The position numbers and the translations under genes are program-made. The notes beneath the pieces are model-generated. The model had not been told where the DNA came from and did not search any database. It saw nothing but the letters and a program-made list of their open reading frames with translations. Shown here piece after piece: positions 35,826 through 47,350 of a stretch of DNA of 64,000 bases; positions within the stretch are counted from its first letter, which is position 1; every line of letters starts with the position of its first letter. This DNA comes from Phalacrocorax aristotelis (lineage: Eukaryota; Chordata; Aves; Suliformes; Phalacrocoracidae), in NCBI RefSeq assembly GCF_949628215.1, contig NC_134286.1, positions 3,596,001-3,660,000 on the forward strand, in the 5' to 3' direction.

Positions 35826-37834
35826 AAGATTTTTTCCAGCAGCTGCCTGCAGTAGCACATCTACCGCAACTGAGCGGCTCTGAGTCAATTAAAAAAAGCA
35901 AGAACATATACTATGCATATCATTTCATTTGCCAGAATAGTTTTAGGGGTAAGTTTTCAAAGGCAGAAGCAAGCATTTGATACCAGCCTCTTCTCTGACT
36001 GAAGTCAGGCATCTAATTCTAAATTAGAACTTTGGAAAAAAACCTTGTATTTTATGTTTTTTACAAATTAGATTACTGCGCTTACTATAGCTATATTCAT
36101 TATAAAAAATAATAAAGCCAATTACTGGCAGGGTTAGCAAGATAACCAAATATATCAAAGTTATGCTTATGCATTACTAAGTAACATCAGTAATAACTTT
36201 TAAAGATTTTTTTAAATATACCACAGTGGTAGAATCATAAAAGATTCCAAATGCATACAATCATTTAAAAAATACGCTGTTACAGCAATGACTTGTAAAG
36301 AGATTTCAGTAAGGAGTGCATGATTTTGCCATGTATCTTGACATAAAATGAATAAATATATTTTCTCCTAAAACCAGTCACATAACAATTACCATATCTA
36401 AGAGGGCTTAGCTAAAAACTCAATTCCACCTGCACTTGTTATATACACTCCAAACTACAAACCACAAGTGAAAAAGGTGAACTTCAGAATATGAAGCCAG
36501 CACTCCTATCCATACATCCATTCTGAAGATATGATGTACAGAATACAGTATTACCCATCAACAACAAAAACATTTTAAAAATGATTGTTAATGTTAGCTA
36601 GACAAGTAAGTAATGTTCAGAACGGCAGTGCTTGCATGCTGAAGCCTACATGACGTGGTCGTGCTGAGAACGCACTATGTGCTTGTAGGACCTTCACGTA
36701 TGTTATAGCGCCACACCAAGAAGGAAGAGAAGACCTACTGTGAATAACTAACTAAGCGCGTAGGGCTGCTTCCTCAAGGCCTTGGCACCGGGGAGAATTC
36801 AGTATCAATGGTAATCACTATTTTTATTTTGAACTGTTAGGAAAGAGGCAACAAATAAAAACACATGGAAGCTTATTACTGAATGAACTGATGCTATGGA
36901 AGGGTGAAGAGCAGCTGTCATGCTGTACTGCTTAGTGACACGTACAACAGATAGCTGTGGATGACATTTAGCAATGCATGAAATGCCAGAATCGTGAAAG
37001 AAAAATGACTTCCATGGATGTCAATCAGCTACTGCCTCCTCAAGTTTGCATTTTCTTTTAGAGATTTTAATGCACATTTTCATTTCACAGTAAATATCAA
37101 ACACTGTCTTACTCTTTAAATGCAACATGCATGCTCCTTTCGTGCTGCAAAGTGTCAATAGGAAACATAAATCTCCCAAACACTAAGAAAAAGTTGCATC
37201 TTCACAAGTAATTGTTTAAGCTTTTCAGTACCAAACTCCCTATGCCTTGAGAGTTCATTCACATCTATGAGAGGGAAAAAAATACCCGAGTATGTACATG
37301 CTCCCTTGCTTACGATCGCTACCAGGACAGCTAACAGGCTTTACCTTCTTTTCAGTAGCTCACACTCCTACCAGCTGCTGCTTAAAAGACAGAGCTGAAA
37401 AGCTGCAGAACCCTATGGCAAAAGAACGGAGCACCCGTTTGCACACTCAACACACCACTTAGAGCCGTGGCTTTATTTCTGCCCTTGCCACAGCTTTTCC
37501 AAAGTGTAAACATGGCATAACATTTTCCCCCTAAAAAGAAGTAAATATTTGTAAGATATGTCAGTACAAATAAATACTACAGTTGGTTGTATTTAAACAA
37601 CAACAACAAAAAACCCCCACCAACCCAACTTTTTACACTTGGGAACAGGCATTTACCATACCAGCTTCCATCTAGGCATTAACATCAGTGGTAATGCAAA
37701 GCTCTTGAATAAAACATACTACAGACTTCTCCTTGATCAAGAAATGCTAGGAGATCACCACATAAATTACTATAGAAATAAAAGGTATAGAGTAATTTAC
37801 TTCTATAATTTTAGCTAGAAGGAAAAAATGGGAA
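35826..37834. other. Intergenic, nothing firm recognised
   Basis: AT-rich sequence. 36615-36810 is a GC-richer patch with no assignable feature. Confidence 0.4.
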
Positions 37835-37935
37835 CAATGCTTTAATCTGGGCTGTACCATTTGTTCCTCCTCTGGCCATAGGGAAATCAACTAACTTCTT
37901 CAATTTGTTTTTTTCAGTTATAAAATAGAGATACT
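37835..37935 (+). mobile_element. MIR-like SINE relic, sense
   Basis: 'gggaaatcaactaacttctt' then 'caatttgtttttttcagtta' and 'taaaatagagatac' follow the sense MIR core ('gggcaagtcacttaacctct', '...tgcctcagtttcctcatctg', 'taaaatggggataat'). The copy is diverged. Confidence 0.5.
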
Positions 37936-40204
37936 ACAAATCAGTCATCATGTCGACACAAAAATCAGAAGAATGATAAAGGTGGAAAAGAATCATAACT
38001 ATCATTAATGCCATAGAATGAAAACGGACTACTCTCCTGAACTTCCCAAAACAAAAATGAAAAGGATTATTTCCTTCAAGAAAAGAAGTGGCAAAACACA
38101 CAGTTAACCACTGAAAATGTGTGAGACACCTGGCGCATTATTTAATATAGCACCAAGACGTTTATTAGACATTACTGAAATAGAGACATAGTCACAAGGA
38201 CTTGAAGAACTCAACACAAGTCAAATGGACAAGAGGCATGCGACAACTAAAGCAGCGAGGGCAGGTGGCTGTAAAGCGGCTACGTTACCCTGTGAGGGCT
38301 GGAATGCAGCACAGGAGGAGCACAATATTTCTTTGTTCCTGTTAGACAATGCAATAAAAGTTACATCTAGTTTAGTTAATATCTTGATTCAGACACATGA
38401 TTTTACTAAAAAAATTTAGTAATCTTTGAATACCCTTTTAAAACTGACTTACAAGCTTAGGATAATGCATGAAAGGAAAATCAAAAACAGGGCAAATTAG
38501 ATCAAGCTGGTGTAATTACAGTAAAAGGAATTAACAAAGCCACGCAGAGCTTCTAGGAATGGAATGGAGTTGAAAGTTGTGCAAAGCTTAGAAGATTCAA
38601 GTAGTTAACAGTGCTATGAAGAGGAAAGCAAGGCAAAACTTGCTATTGACATTAATGAAGCACTCAAAAACTCTGTGACCAAAGAGCCCAGCAAGCGACA
38701 CATGGTCACAGCCAAAGCACACTACCATGGATGTGAGCAAGAGCCTGATAACAGCCAGCCATGCTTTGAAATCAAAGGGTATGAGTGGAAAATAATTTTT
38801 TTTTGTTGTTAAAGGTGTTCTACTTCAGTTCTATTAAATCTCAGTTGAAGTCAGGACCTCCGAGACACCAATTGTCTAATTCAATCTTTTGTGCCCCTCA
38901 ATTTCCCAGTTTGAGACCTTTTTATACAACTAGAGGTCATCCAGTTGCTCCTTGAAGCGTACCCTAGGACTGGGAAGGGAAATTTCCAAGAAGCACGTAG
39001 GAATAAGGCAAGGAAAAAGCAAAGTAAAGGTGACTGGAGGAAGGCTGAAAATATTGGACTAAGTGATACTGAAAAGCTTGTAGCTAGACAACGCATGAGC
39101 AAGAAGGGAGTCTAATGGGATTTATTAAGCCAGTCTGCTGCCTCTAGGATGGCAGTACCTAGAGGCTGAAAGCGGTAGCACGGCTCAGCACTCCCTTTGC
39201 TCTTCCTCTGTGTTCAAACATTCATTAAAAGGAGAAATGAATGAGGAACAAAGGTGTCCTCTTCCCTTACTGGGATTTCTTTCCCCTCTGAATCAAAGAA
39301 AATAACAAACCCCAAACAGTCAGAACAACCAACACACATGCAAACCCAGCAGCTTGTCAAGCCTTTTGCTGTTTTCTTTTTCTCCTTCACAGAAGGACTT
39401 CTTACCCTCTTTTTTGCTCACAGGCACATGAAAAATATAATAGAACTGGTATGAACATGTCTTTTTTATTTAGCTAGTTTTTGCAGAGTATACAGTAAGA
39501 TGAGACGCGGTCAAGAAGTAAACGCAGCCAGGGTAGAAGGCTGAACCAGCAGAAGAACTAAACACTGTAATCTGATACTGCGCAGCAGTTCCTGATAAAT
39601 GTGTTTTGATGATTTTGAGCAGTTGCTTTCAAAACAGAATGTGTTGCTGAGAAGGATGCTGTAGAAACACATTTTACATTGAAAGGCTTTGCGAAATTTT
39701 ATAATCTGTAAAAACTGAGAAATTTGGCCTCTGTTTGCTTTCCTTCCGTTCCACATAGTTATTATTGCCTCATTATACAGTCATTTGTACAATGTTTTGG
39801 CAGACATTTACTACTGCATAAATTAAAGTCACTGAATCTAGTTTTGCCTACAGGCCTTTATGAAAATACCAGCTACATTTTTATTTGAATGTCAAAGTTT
39901 GTCAACCATTAAACTGATTGATTTTTCATTATGCAATTCAATAGAAGAAGCAATCTTCAGTCTGTATGCAACATTACTCTGAGAAAAATACGCATCTCTG
40001 AAAAATCCTTCCTGCTTATTCTTTAAAAAAAAAAAGTCTGTTCACAAAGGAACTACATTTTAAGGCTGGCTTCATACATTTTATTAATATACTAGCAACA
40101 GATACGATGCTGTAATTCAATTCAGTGAAACAGAATGAATTCATCTGTGGTAATCCAAAAATTCCAATAATCCTTTAAAAACCTTTCCAAGTGGCTTTTT
40201 AAGA
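37936..40204. other. Intergenic, nothing recognised
   Basis: No supported exon or named repeat. Open frames are short and without family resemblance. Confidence 0.4.
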
Positions 40205-40255
40205 AAAATATCCATTGATTTCAGTAAGAATAGGTTTAAGCCCTGCAGTGTGAAG
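40205..40255 (+). repeat. Old sauropsid interspersed repeat relic
   Basis: 'atccattgatttcagtaaga' followed by 'ataggtttaagccctgcagt' matches 'cccattgacttcagtgagaa-taggattgagccct', a recurring phrase of old reptile and bird repeats. Confidence 0.45.
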
Positions 40256-42664
40256 CTACCATAGCATCTATAACACCAACCAGACTCAATACTGACAAGA
40301 ATGCTGCTTCAGAGAGCAGCACAGCACGAGCTTTCCTGAAGGAAGCCTCTCTCAGCTCAGCGTTGCGGAGACCCCAGTCAAGTCTGAAGAAGTCTTCTTA
40401 GCTTGTTTTGTTCTTAGTCGTCTTTCCAAAATCACCAAGGCTGACAGCCACAGAAGAGCCTAGAAGAAACTCAAAACTTACCTCAAATGCCTCTAAAAAT
40501 CCACAAAATTCCCAAATTTACATGCAGAGTTGCATTTAGTTTTCCCTGGGCAGGTCGAGCTGGTCAACAGTGGTTCATCACCTCAGCTTCACAGGAGCTG
40601 AAAACAGTGAGTACAGGCTGAACGCTGAGGTGCCGTCACAGCACTCTGCACTTGGCAGCAACCATCCTTGGTCAGAGAAACCATTATTTATCGACTGCAA
40701 AGCTTCAAGAGATTCAGAGGAGCCACCCAAAAACCCCAGGCTGTCACTTGTGCCATCCTGCATTGCACCACACCACAAATCTAGTTTACTTGTTTGTATT
40801 TTCTCAAGAAGGAAGTGACAAGTTCAAGCGTAACCACCTAGGAAGAAGGGGATTACTTCTCCCTCTGGAGTAACTGAGTATGTAGTGGAGCGAAGAGGCA
40901 TCACGAATGCAAGATAGATGGGAGAGTAGTGCCAAGTCCTTCAGCACAGCAGCTGAGAGGAGCAGGGAGCAGACACATGCAGAACCCCTTCCTCAGCGCT
41001 GCCTCCAGACATACCCGTTCCCACCGCGCAAGGGCTCTCCTCCCTCGCGGCTGAGGCGCCCCAGCCCAGGCCTCCTGCTGCTGGTGCCACAGCCCAGGCC
41101 AGAGAGTAGACAGGCCACAGCGGCCGGCAGTGGCCTTCAGCCCCACCTGGTGAGCGTCCACCATCAGCCTTGTGGGGAGGACACCACTGCCTCCCCGCAA
41201 GTCCTCTGAGCCCATGAAGTACAAACTATTTTATTACCTCTCACCAAATTTTATTCCCACCACCAAGAACAGCCCATGTGTACTTAACAGAGGTAGGGAA
41301 CAGGCAGTACATAAATATATTTTCCTTACCTTCTACTACTTCCCACTTATTATTCAAGTATTATTCATTAGCCTGGTACCACTAACCCTCCTTGATCCCG
41401 TTTGACTCAAAGATTAAAAACCGCAGAGCACACAGTGAAAACACCTGTTTAATTGAACTGGGACATGCACAGTATGATCACCGTGCATATAGTGTATTTA
41501 TCAGTTAAGTACAAAAGGACATCAGGTGAAATACTATCCAAAATAGGGCCACAACACAATTCTAGGAGTTCCTTGAAGTGTACTTCATTCACATTTTTGT
41601 TCTTACTCATTTTTGTTACAGGTATCCCACAGCTTTTATTTAAAAACCTTTCTAGAAAAGGAGGTCATTTATGCAAATAAGATATTAAAAATGCTCAGGA
41701 AAAGGCCATGTAGAAAGAAATCCATAGAATTCATTGACCATACTAAAGAGACGACATGGAGTACAAAATTCAGCAGTTATTTTGCACTTTACAATTACAA
41801 AAAAAGCACACACCCATATTTGTGGTAATAAACTGAAAGGTGAAGTGCTGCCTAATTACCTGATTTATAAGCAGTACCAGAAAATAGAATTTGGATAAGA
41901 TTCTGATTACTTAAATTCAGTGTTGTAACTCCAAATAGTCTTCAAGGATAGTATTTCAAACTTCAGAGCTTAGTTTTTCTGAGATTCCTACTTAATTTGA
42001 TCTATATCTTCTTTCTCAAAGGGAAGGATGAGTTAGGCTCTATTAAAAAAAATAGTAATAATTAAACCCCCCTACTTCTAGTGCATGTAGCAGTATTTTT
42101 CAGATTCACTGGACCACGGACAAAGCCACTGAAAGCTAACATCAGTTTAGAGTAACTTGAACGTTATTTTTAATTTAATAGCCCAGTCAAAAGCACCTTA
42201 CTAAAAAAAAAAGTATGACTTTCGCTATGTCTATAAATAGGCAACCTACTGAATTATCACATAGAATGTTAATGACATTAGCATTACGTCCTAATTAAAC
42301 AATGAAGCAATATGCATTACAATCTGCCAGCAAAATATGCTTAATCAGAAAAAGATTTTTTTTTAAAAAAAGTTAATGTTATGTTATTTTTATTAAGTGG
42401 TAAACAGAGAGTTTGTGCTGATTGGTGAAACCTTACTTGTGAAACACAGAAAATGTCAGAGACTTCGCTAATAAAACATCTGCTATCCCAATCACGTTAT
42501 AATAGCTATATTTGATTTTTTCTTCTCAGAAAATCATTTGCACCTCTAGTTAAGTATTACTGCTATTCATTTTCACAGTTATCGTTAACACTGTTCATTT
42601 TCTTTCTCAAATACCTATACTACTTTTATATTTTATTGACCTCTCAAAAGGCTTCAGAAAATAT
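40256..42664. other. Intergenic with a GC-rich patch
   Basis: 40540-41220 is clearly richer in GC than its surroundings, most of all 40980-41200 ('caccgcgcaagggctctcct', 'cgcggctgaggcgccccagc'). About 100-codon frames are open on both strands there, as expected of GC-rich DNA, and none resembles a family I know. The remainder is AT-rich and featureless. Confidence 0.4.
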
Positions 42665-42805
42665 CTGTCACCATTTTACATCCTTTTAATATGACATTAA
42701 AGGGAAATGACTCAATCAAGTTCATTGAGGAAGCCAGTGCCAGAGTCAAAAAAATATACCCATTTCTCTTGAATCCCAAGTTGATACGTTATCTACTGCT
42801 TGTTG
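42665..42805 (-). mobile_element. MIR-like SINE relic, antisense
   Basis: The plus strand reads 'accattttacatccttttaa', 'gacattaaagggaaatgact', 'caatcaagttcattgaggaa', 'gccagtgccagagtc', 'tttctcttgaatcccaagtt' and 'gatacgttatctactgc'. These correspond in order to the reverse complement of MIR (oligo 'ccattttacag', 'ttaagggaaatgacttgccc', 'aaggtcac', 'tcagtggcagagcc', '...cccagatctcttgattccca', '...tttatccact'). The fullest MIR-like copy in the window. Confidence 0.6.
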
Positions 42806-44854
42806 TTACCCTTCATTTGAGTACTGCTTTGCCCCTCTTCATTACATTTGTACACTTGCATGCACTTTCAGACATCACTTCAGAGATGATGCTGGAATGG
42901 GCCAATTGAAGAGATCTGATACAAACCAAATTTTTAACTGTATACTCTATGTAGTATGCACTTCAAGTGATATCTTAGCAGAGATGAGTATGTCCTTAAA
43001 ATGTAACTGAGAGGGCTATTAGCTTTCACCATGCTTGCTTTTTCATTTTAGATTCAGACTGGGAGTCTGGAAAGTAATCTAAGGTTTCCTGGCTTAAAAC
43101 TTCTATGGAAACAAAATGCAAGCATCGTGTACAAGTATCACCAAAATCAGTTATTTTATGATGGCTTCCTTAATGGTAAATAATGTTTTTGTTGTTTTTC
43201 ATAAAAGTGGGGTTTTTTGTCTTAAAAATGTATGATGTCATAATTAACATACCATTTTAAAAATTAAGTTTTATGTATTATTTCAGCATCCAAATATGGA
43301 GCAGGAAAATGCCACATGACTTAGCTAATAAGTTGCTTTAAGAATCATATAGTGGATTCTCTCTGAATAATCTATAGTCTAAACATTATTCCCCGAAGGT
43401 ACTTAACTAGGGCATACACAAATTTTTGAACAGGAAAAAAGGCTAAATTCACTGGATAATTTATTCACAACAAAGGACTCAACCGTGACTTGCAGTGACT
43501 TTCACGCTGCTGAAAAGTTCCCAGAGCAGAGAAATATTTCATTACATTGCTCTGACAGCTGGTCTCTCATCATGATTAAAAGGCTTTCCCTCGGGTGAGC
43601 TCCAGAAATATGCTTGGGTTTGAAACAGAATAGAGTCAGAATTCCACACTGGCTATTACGAAGTTTCCCATGTACTCAGAGTCTAAAACACAGCACAGGA
43701 GTGTTTGGATTTGCAATTATTTTTTTATTTATTTATGAGAGAAGACTCCTGTAAGCTATCCTTTTCTAGACTCAAGTTTCTTGTATGATGTCAGCCAGTA
43801 GTAAAAAAAACTTGCTCCTCTGTCTGGACATTCAGCTCAGGTACAGAACACCTGCTTGCCAACAAATACCACACTGGTTATATGGCTTGCGAACTAGGCC
43901 TTGAGGTATCGATGAACTGCAGTCTAGCACAACATCATCCACACGTTTTATCATTGTGCTAATATGATTTACTAACTTAACAGCTTCAGGATTGACACAA
44001 CAATCACTTCCAAAGGAGAAGCATTTCTTAATCCAGCTCCATGCTCAGAGAAAAAGAAAAGGAATGAGATAAAGCTACCAATACCCAACTAAAGAACAAG
44101 CTTCCTGAGGTTGAAGCAGCAAAAAAGCAGCTATCGAAGCCGAAGCCACATTTGTTAGACATCAGTGGTGACTGCTATCATGCAGCAATACCTCGGAAGA
44201 GAAACTTCTGTCTGAGAAGACAAATGGAGTGTCCATAGCCTTTGGCATGCCCCACTTACTGAAGTCTTAACCACACAGAATGGAGGAACAGCACTAAAGC
44301 CTTCTCCAGACACCCAAAGATATTACAAATTATGGGGTGGCACTTCAGAAGGAAGTATGAGGTCCTGAAAATCTGTATCTAAAAATGTGGGTGTTCTGAG
44401 ATTTCCTAAAAATCAGCATTATCTGTAGTAACAGCACAACTTCCTTGCACCATGCCTCTTAGGGCGATCAAAAGATCAGACTGTCACTAAGAAAGTATTT
44501 TAGTTCTACTTGATGCTTAAATCTTTCGGAGGAAAAAAATTCTGATGCGTAACAGGAAAACTAAAATCAGGTGAAGAAGTATACTATTGAGGTCCATATA
44601 CTAGCCAGTTATGAAACTCGCAACACTCTCAGCGAAGCTTTTCCCTAAGATTGAGAAGACACCTATGTAGAACTGCCACTTAAGCAGCATTATATACACT
44701 GGGAGTCAACCATTGTCTACGCAACCACTGTTTACTCCAATACATTTGGGGCTTGATATACACTTAGGTGGATACCTTCCATCTTTTTTGTCAATGTATG
44801 CAAGTAGTGTAAAATATATTGTCTGTTAGAATTGTGACAGGAAGAGTATTTTCT
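42806..44854. other. Intergenic, nothing recognised
   Basis: Apparently unique sequence. 43480-43680 and 44000-44640 have near-average composition, no supported exon and no repeat phrase I can name. Confidence 0.4.
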
Positions 44855-44915
44855 ATTAAAGTCTCCTCTGATCAGAACTCCCATGAAGTCAACAGGTGCA
44901 TCTTCCTGATACTTC
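44855..44915. repeat. Old sauropsid interspersed repeat relic
   Basis: 'tctgatcagaactcccatga' and 'agtcaacaggtgcatcttcc' resemble the 'tcagaactcccattgacttcaatggg' type phrase of the same unnamed old repeat. Weak. Confidence 0.33.
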
Positions 44916-45894
44916 ACTGTCAACTTTCTAAATCTCAAATGTCATCGAATTTACAACATTCCTGCCTGGCTCCCCATTCAGATTTTGAGGAACCAGTCAC
45001 TCTTTTAAACAGCACCTGGCAGCCTGTAAATAAACATGACGGTGGAATTGCTAATAAGCTCTGCTTCCACCAGAAGTAATTTTTTTGCTAGGTACAAAGC
45101 TAACGACATGAATGCCACATGGCTGACCATTTCGTACTACTTACCTCTACAGCTGAACGTATCCTTCTATAGTAACTTTTTATCACATTAAAAAAGTCAT
45201 TCTTGAAATCATACACACCTAAGTAAAGACTTCCGTCTGGTTTATTGAAGCAATCTTACTATTAAAGTGGGTTGCTATAAGTGAATATTTTATATCACTG
45301 TCTCGAACTTCCAGTGTGTCAACTACTTCTACAACTTACCAAAGATATTTTGCATTACTTACCCAAGGAATGCAAGCAACTGCCCTGCCACCACAACTCT
45401 CCCGCTTATTTTTGCCAGTTTTGGTAACAGCAGATAAATCTAACTTTTGGACATTTTATAGCGCTTGATTTCTGCAAAAGTTTAAATGATAAACTTTTAT
45501 GAGTGAATAATTTTGCCATAATATGTATATACACACATAGCTAATTAATAGTATTTGAAAAAAAAAACTCTGTTAAGAATTGTATACACACACAAATCAA
45601 GTTTCATGATGTGATCTCAGTAACTAGCTTCCTTAATTGGAAAATTAGCAACTGCATTAACTGCAGTCACAGAATCCTAAGGAAAAATGAAAAAGGGCAG
45701 ATAACCCACCAGAATCTGCAGAGTGTACTGTTAATTAATGGGTGAAGAGAACATTCATTATGGCAGAAAAGCTAAGAGAGCATTCTGGAGCAGTTTAGGG
45801 TAGTTCTGACACCATAATTTTCACTCTTTAATGGGAGAACTTGGAACTCTTCCTTAAGGGAGAGTTTTTTGTTTTTCAAGGGAGTTGCTTTATG

Positions 45895-46395
45895 GTTACC
45901 ACTGAATAAAATCTAATATCCGTAGCAGGCAAATTGATAGAAACTGTCATAAAGAAAGAATTACTAGATATGAACAAGCATAATATTGGGGAAGAGTTAA
46001 CAAAGCTTACAGAGAGGAAAGCTATGCCTCAGAAATTTACAACAGCTTTTGAGGAGTCTAATTTGATGGATCTGTACGGAATATGCAGATTATAGTGATG
46101 CTAGCCTTCCCTGAAACTTCTGACAAGATCCTTCAAAAAGACTCTTCAAAAACACCTAACCATCAGAGGTAGAAGGAAACTACTGACTGACAGCTAGCAA
46201 AGAAGTAGGAATCATCTCAAACCTGAGCTGCTGAATAATTTCACAAATTATGTTAAGAAAAGGGGTGATAAAATTTGCTACTGATATAAAATCGTCAGAT
46301 AAGTAAAAACCTAAAATGTACTGCAGAGGATTATATGAAAGATCCACAGTAGTAACTGAGCAATAAAATAAACAATAAAGAACGGACAGACATGT
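45895..46395 (+). mobile_element. Old CR1-family LINE fragment, sense (RT region)
   Basis: About 500 bases follow the sense strand of a CR1 element: 'aaattgatagaaactgtcat' near 45930; 'ataatattggggaagagtta' then 'acaaagctta' near 45980; 'agctatgcctcag'; 'gcttttgaggagtctaattt' near 46046; 'tctgacaagatccttcaaaa' near 46120; and 'aggggtgataaaatttgcta' then 'ctgatataaaatcgtc' near 46261. The last block corresponds to the segment encoding the reverse transcriptase 'FADD' motif region ('gcaaaatttgcagatgatac'). Frames are broken throughout, so this is a dead relic. Confidence 0.7.
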
Positions 46396-47264
46396 CCACA
46401 GGTGAACAAAAAACCCCCAGTATTTTCATCTGTACTGCAAAGTCCCCAGTGCATGTGCTGGTTATTACTCCATTTATAAGTTATCCATTCTTGGTTAATT
46501 GTTGTTGCCTCACTCCAATTAGCACATACATATTTTTCCCCAGAGCCCATAAAATGTTAGAAATTGTGTAGAAATCTCAAATAGCAGAAAGGGAAATGTA
46601 AGTGCAAAACTCGTTGGTCCTGGACCTTGAAGGTCATGACAAACAGCCCCATTTTATCCTCCTCCTCCCGCTACAGCAATCCTGCTTTAGCTGCTTCCAT
46701 CTCTGTGTCTCTCCTTTCTTCTTTCCACCACTCAAGTGGTGGTTCATATGTTTTCCCACTCCAAGCCTGGAAGAGTGTTGAGGAAATTGATTTTATCCTT
46801 TCAACAGTTGAGATTATAGATTTTAAGTGACCTAGTCTCTTATTGTGTGAAAACAGTAGTTTAATACTTCTGACTTGTCATTAACCTGTACATTAGTAGC
46901 AAATTCTTCTTGAAATTAAGCTGTTGCAATTCACATTGCTGATGTAAAGAGATTTGGAGGGGAGAGAGAAGGCCCTAAAAACAATGAGAACCAGAGCAAA
47001 AGGAGCCATGCAACCTCCTGAGTACAGCAAGTAGAATCGATATCAGCTACATAAAAAGAATCGTTAGAGAATTTGGAAGTGTATGGAAAGTACAAAATAA
47101 AATATAAAAGATAAAACCCCTAAAAATTCCCCAAGTCCTCTTCAGAGTATTTCAGTGAAATGGTACAAAGCACATGCTCCATCACATTTCCACACAGGAG
47201 CTGTCAGTGCCTGGACGTTTCTGAATCAGCAAGTCTAACATGGAGATTCTTTTTTTTTTTCCAG
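46396..47264. other. Intergenic, nothing recognised
   Basis: No supported exon or named repeat. Confidence 0.4.
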
Positions 47265-47350
47265 GGGTCAATTTTCCCATTGATGCAAGGAGGATTTACA
47301 CATGCAAGTCTCATTAGCATTAATAGGAGTTACCTACATAAATCCCTCTG
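47265..47350 (+). repeat. Old sauropsid interspersed repeat relic
   Basis: 'cccattgatgcaaggaggat' then 'ttacacatgcaagtctcatt' and 'aataggagttacctacataa' and 'atccctctgcaatgatagg' parallel the '...gggagttacacgtgtaaatccctctgcagaattggg' phrase of old reptile and bird repeats. Family uncertain. Confidence 0.45.

Noticed and set aside
36615..36810. GC-richer patch considered as a MIR or promoter
   Set aside because: No ordered MIR blocks and no promoter motif; nothing specific can be supported.
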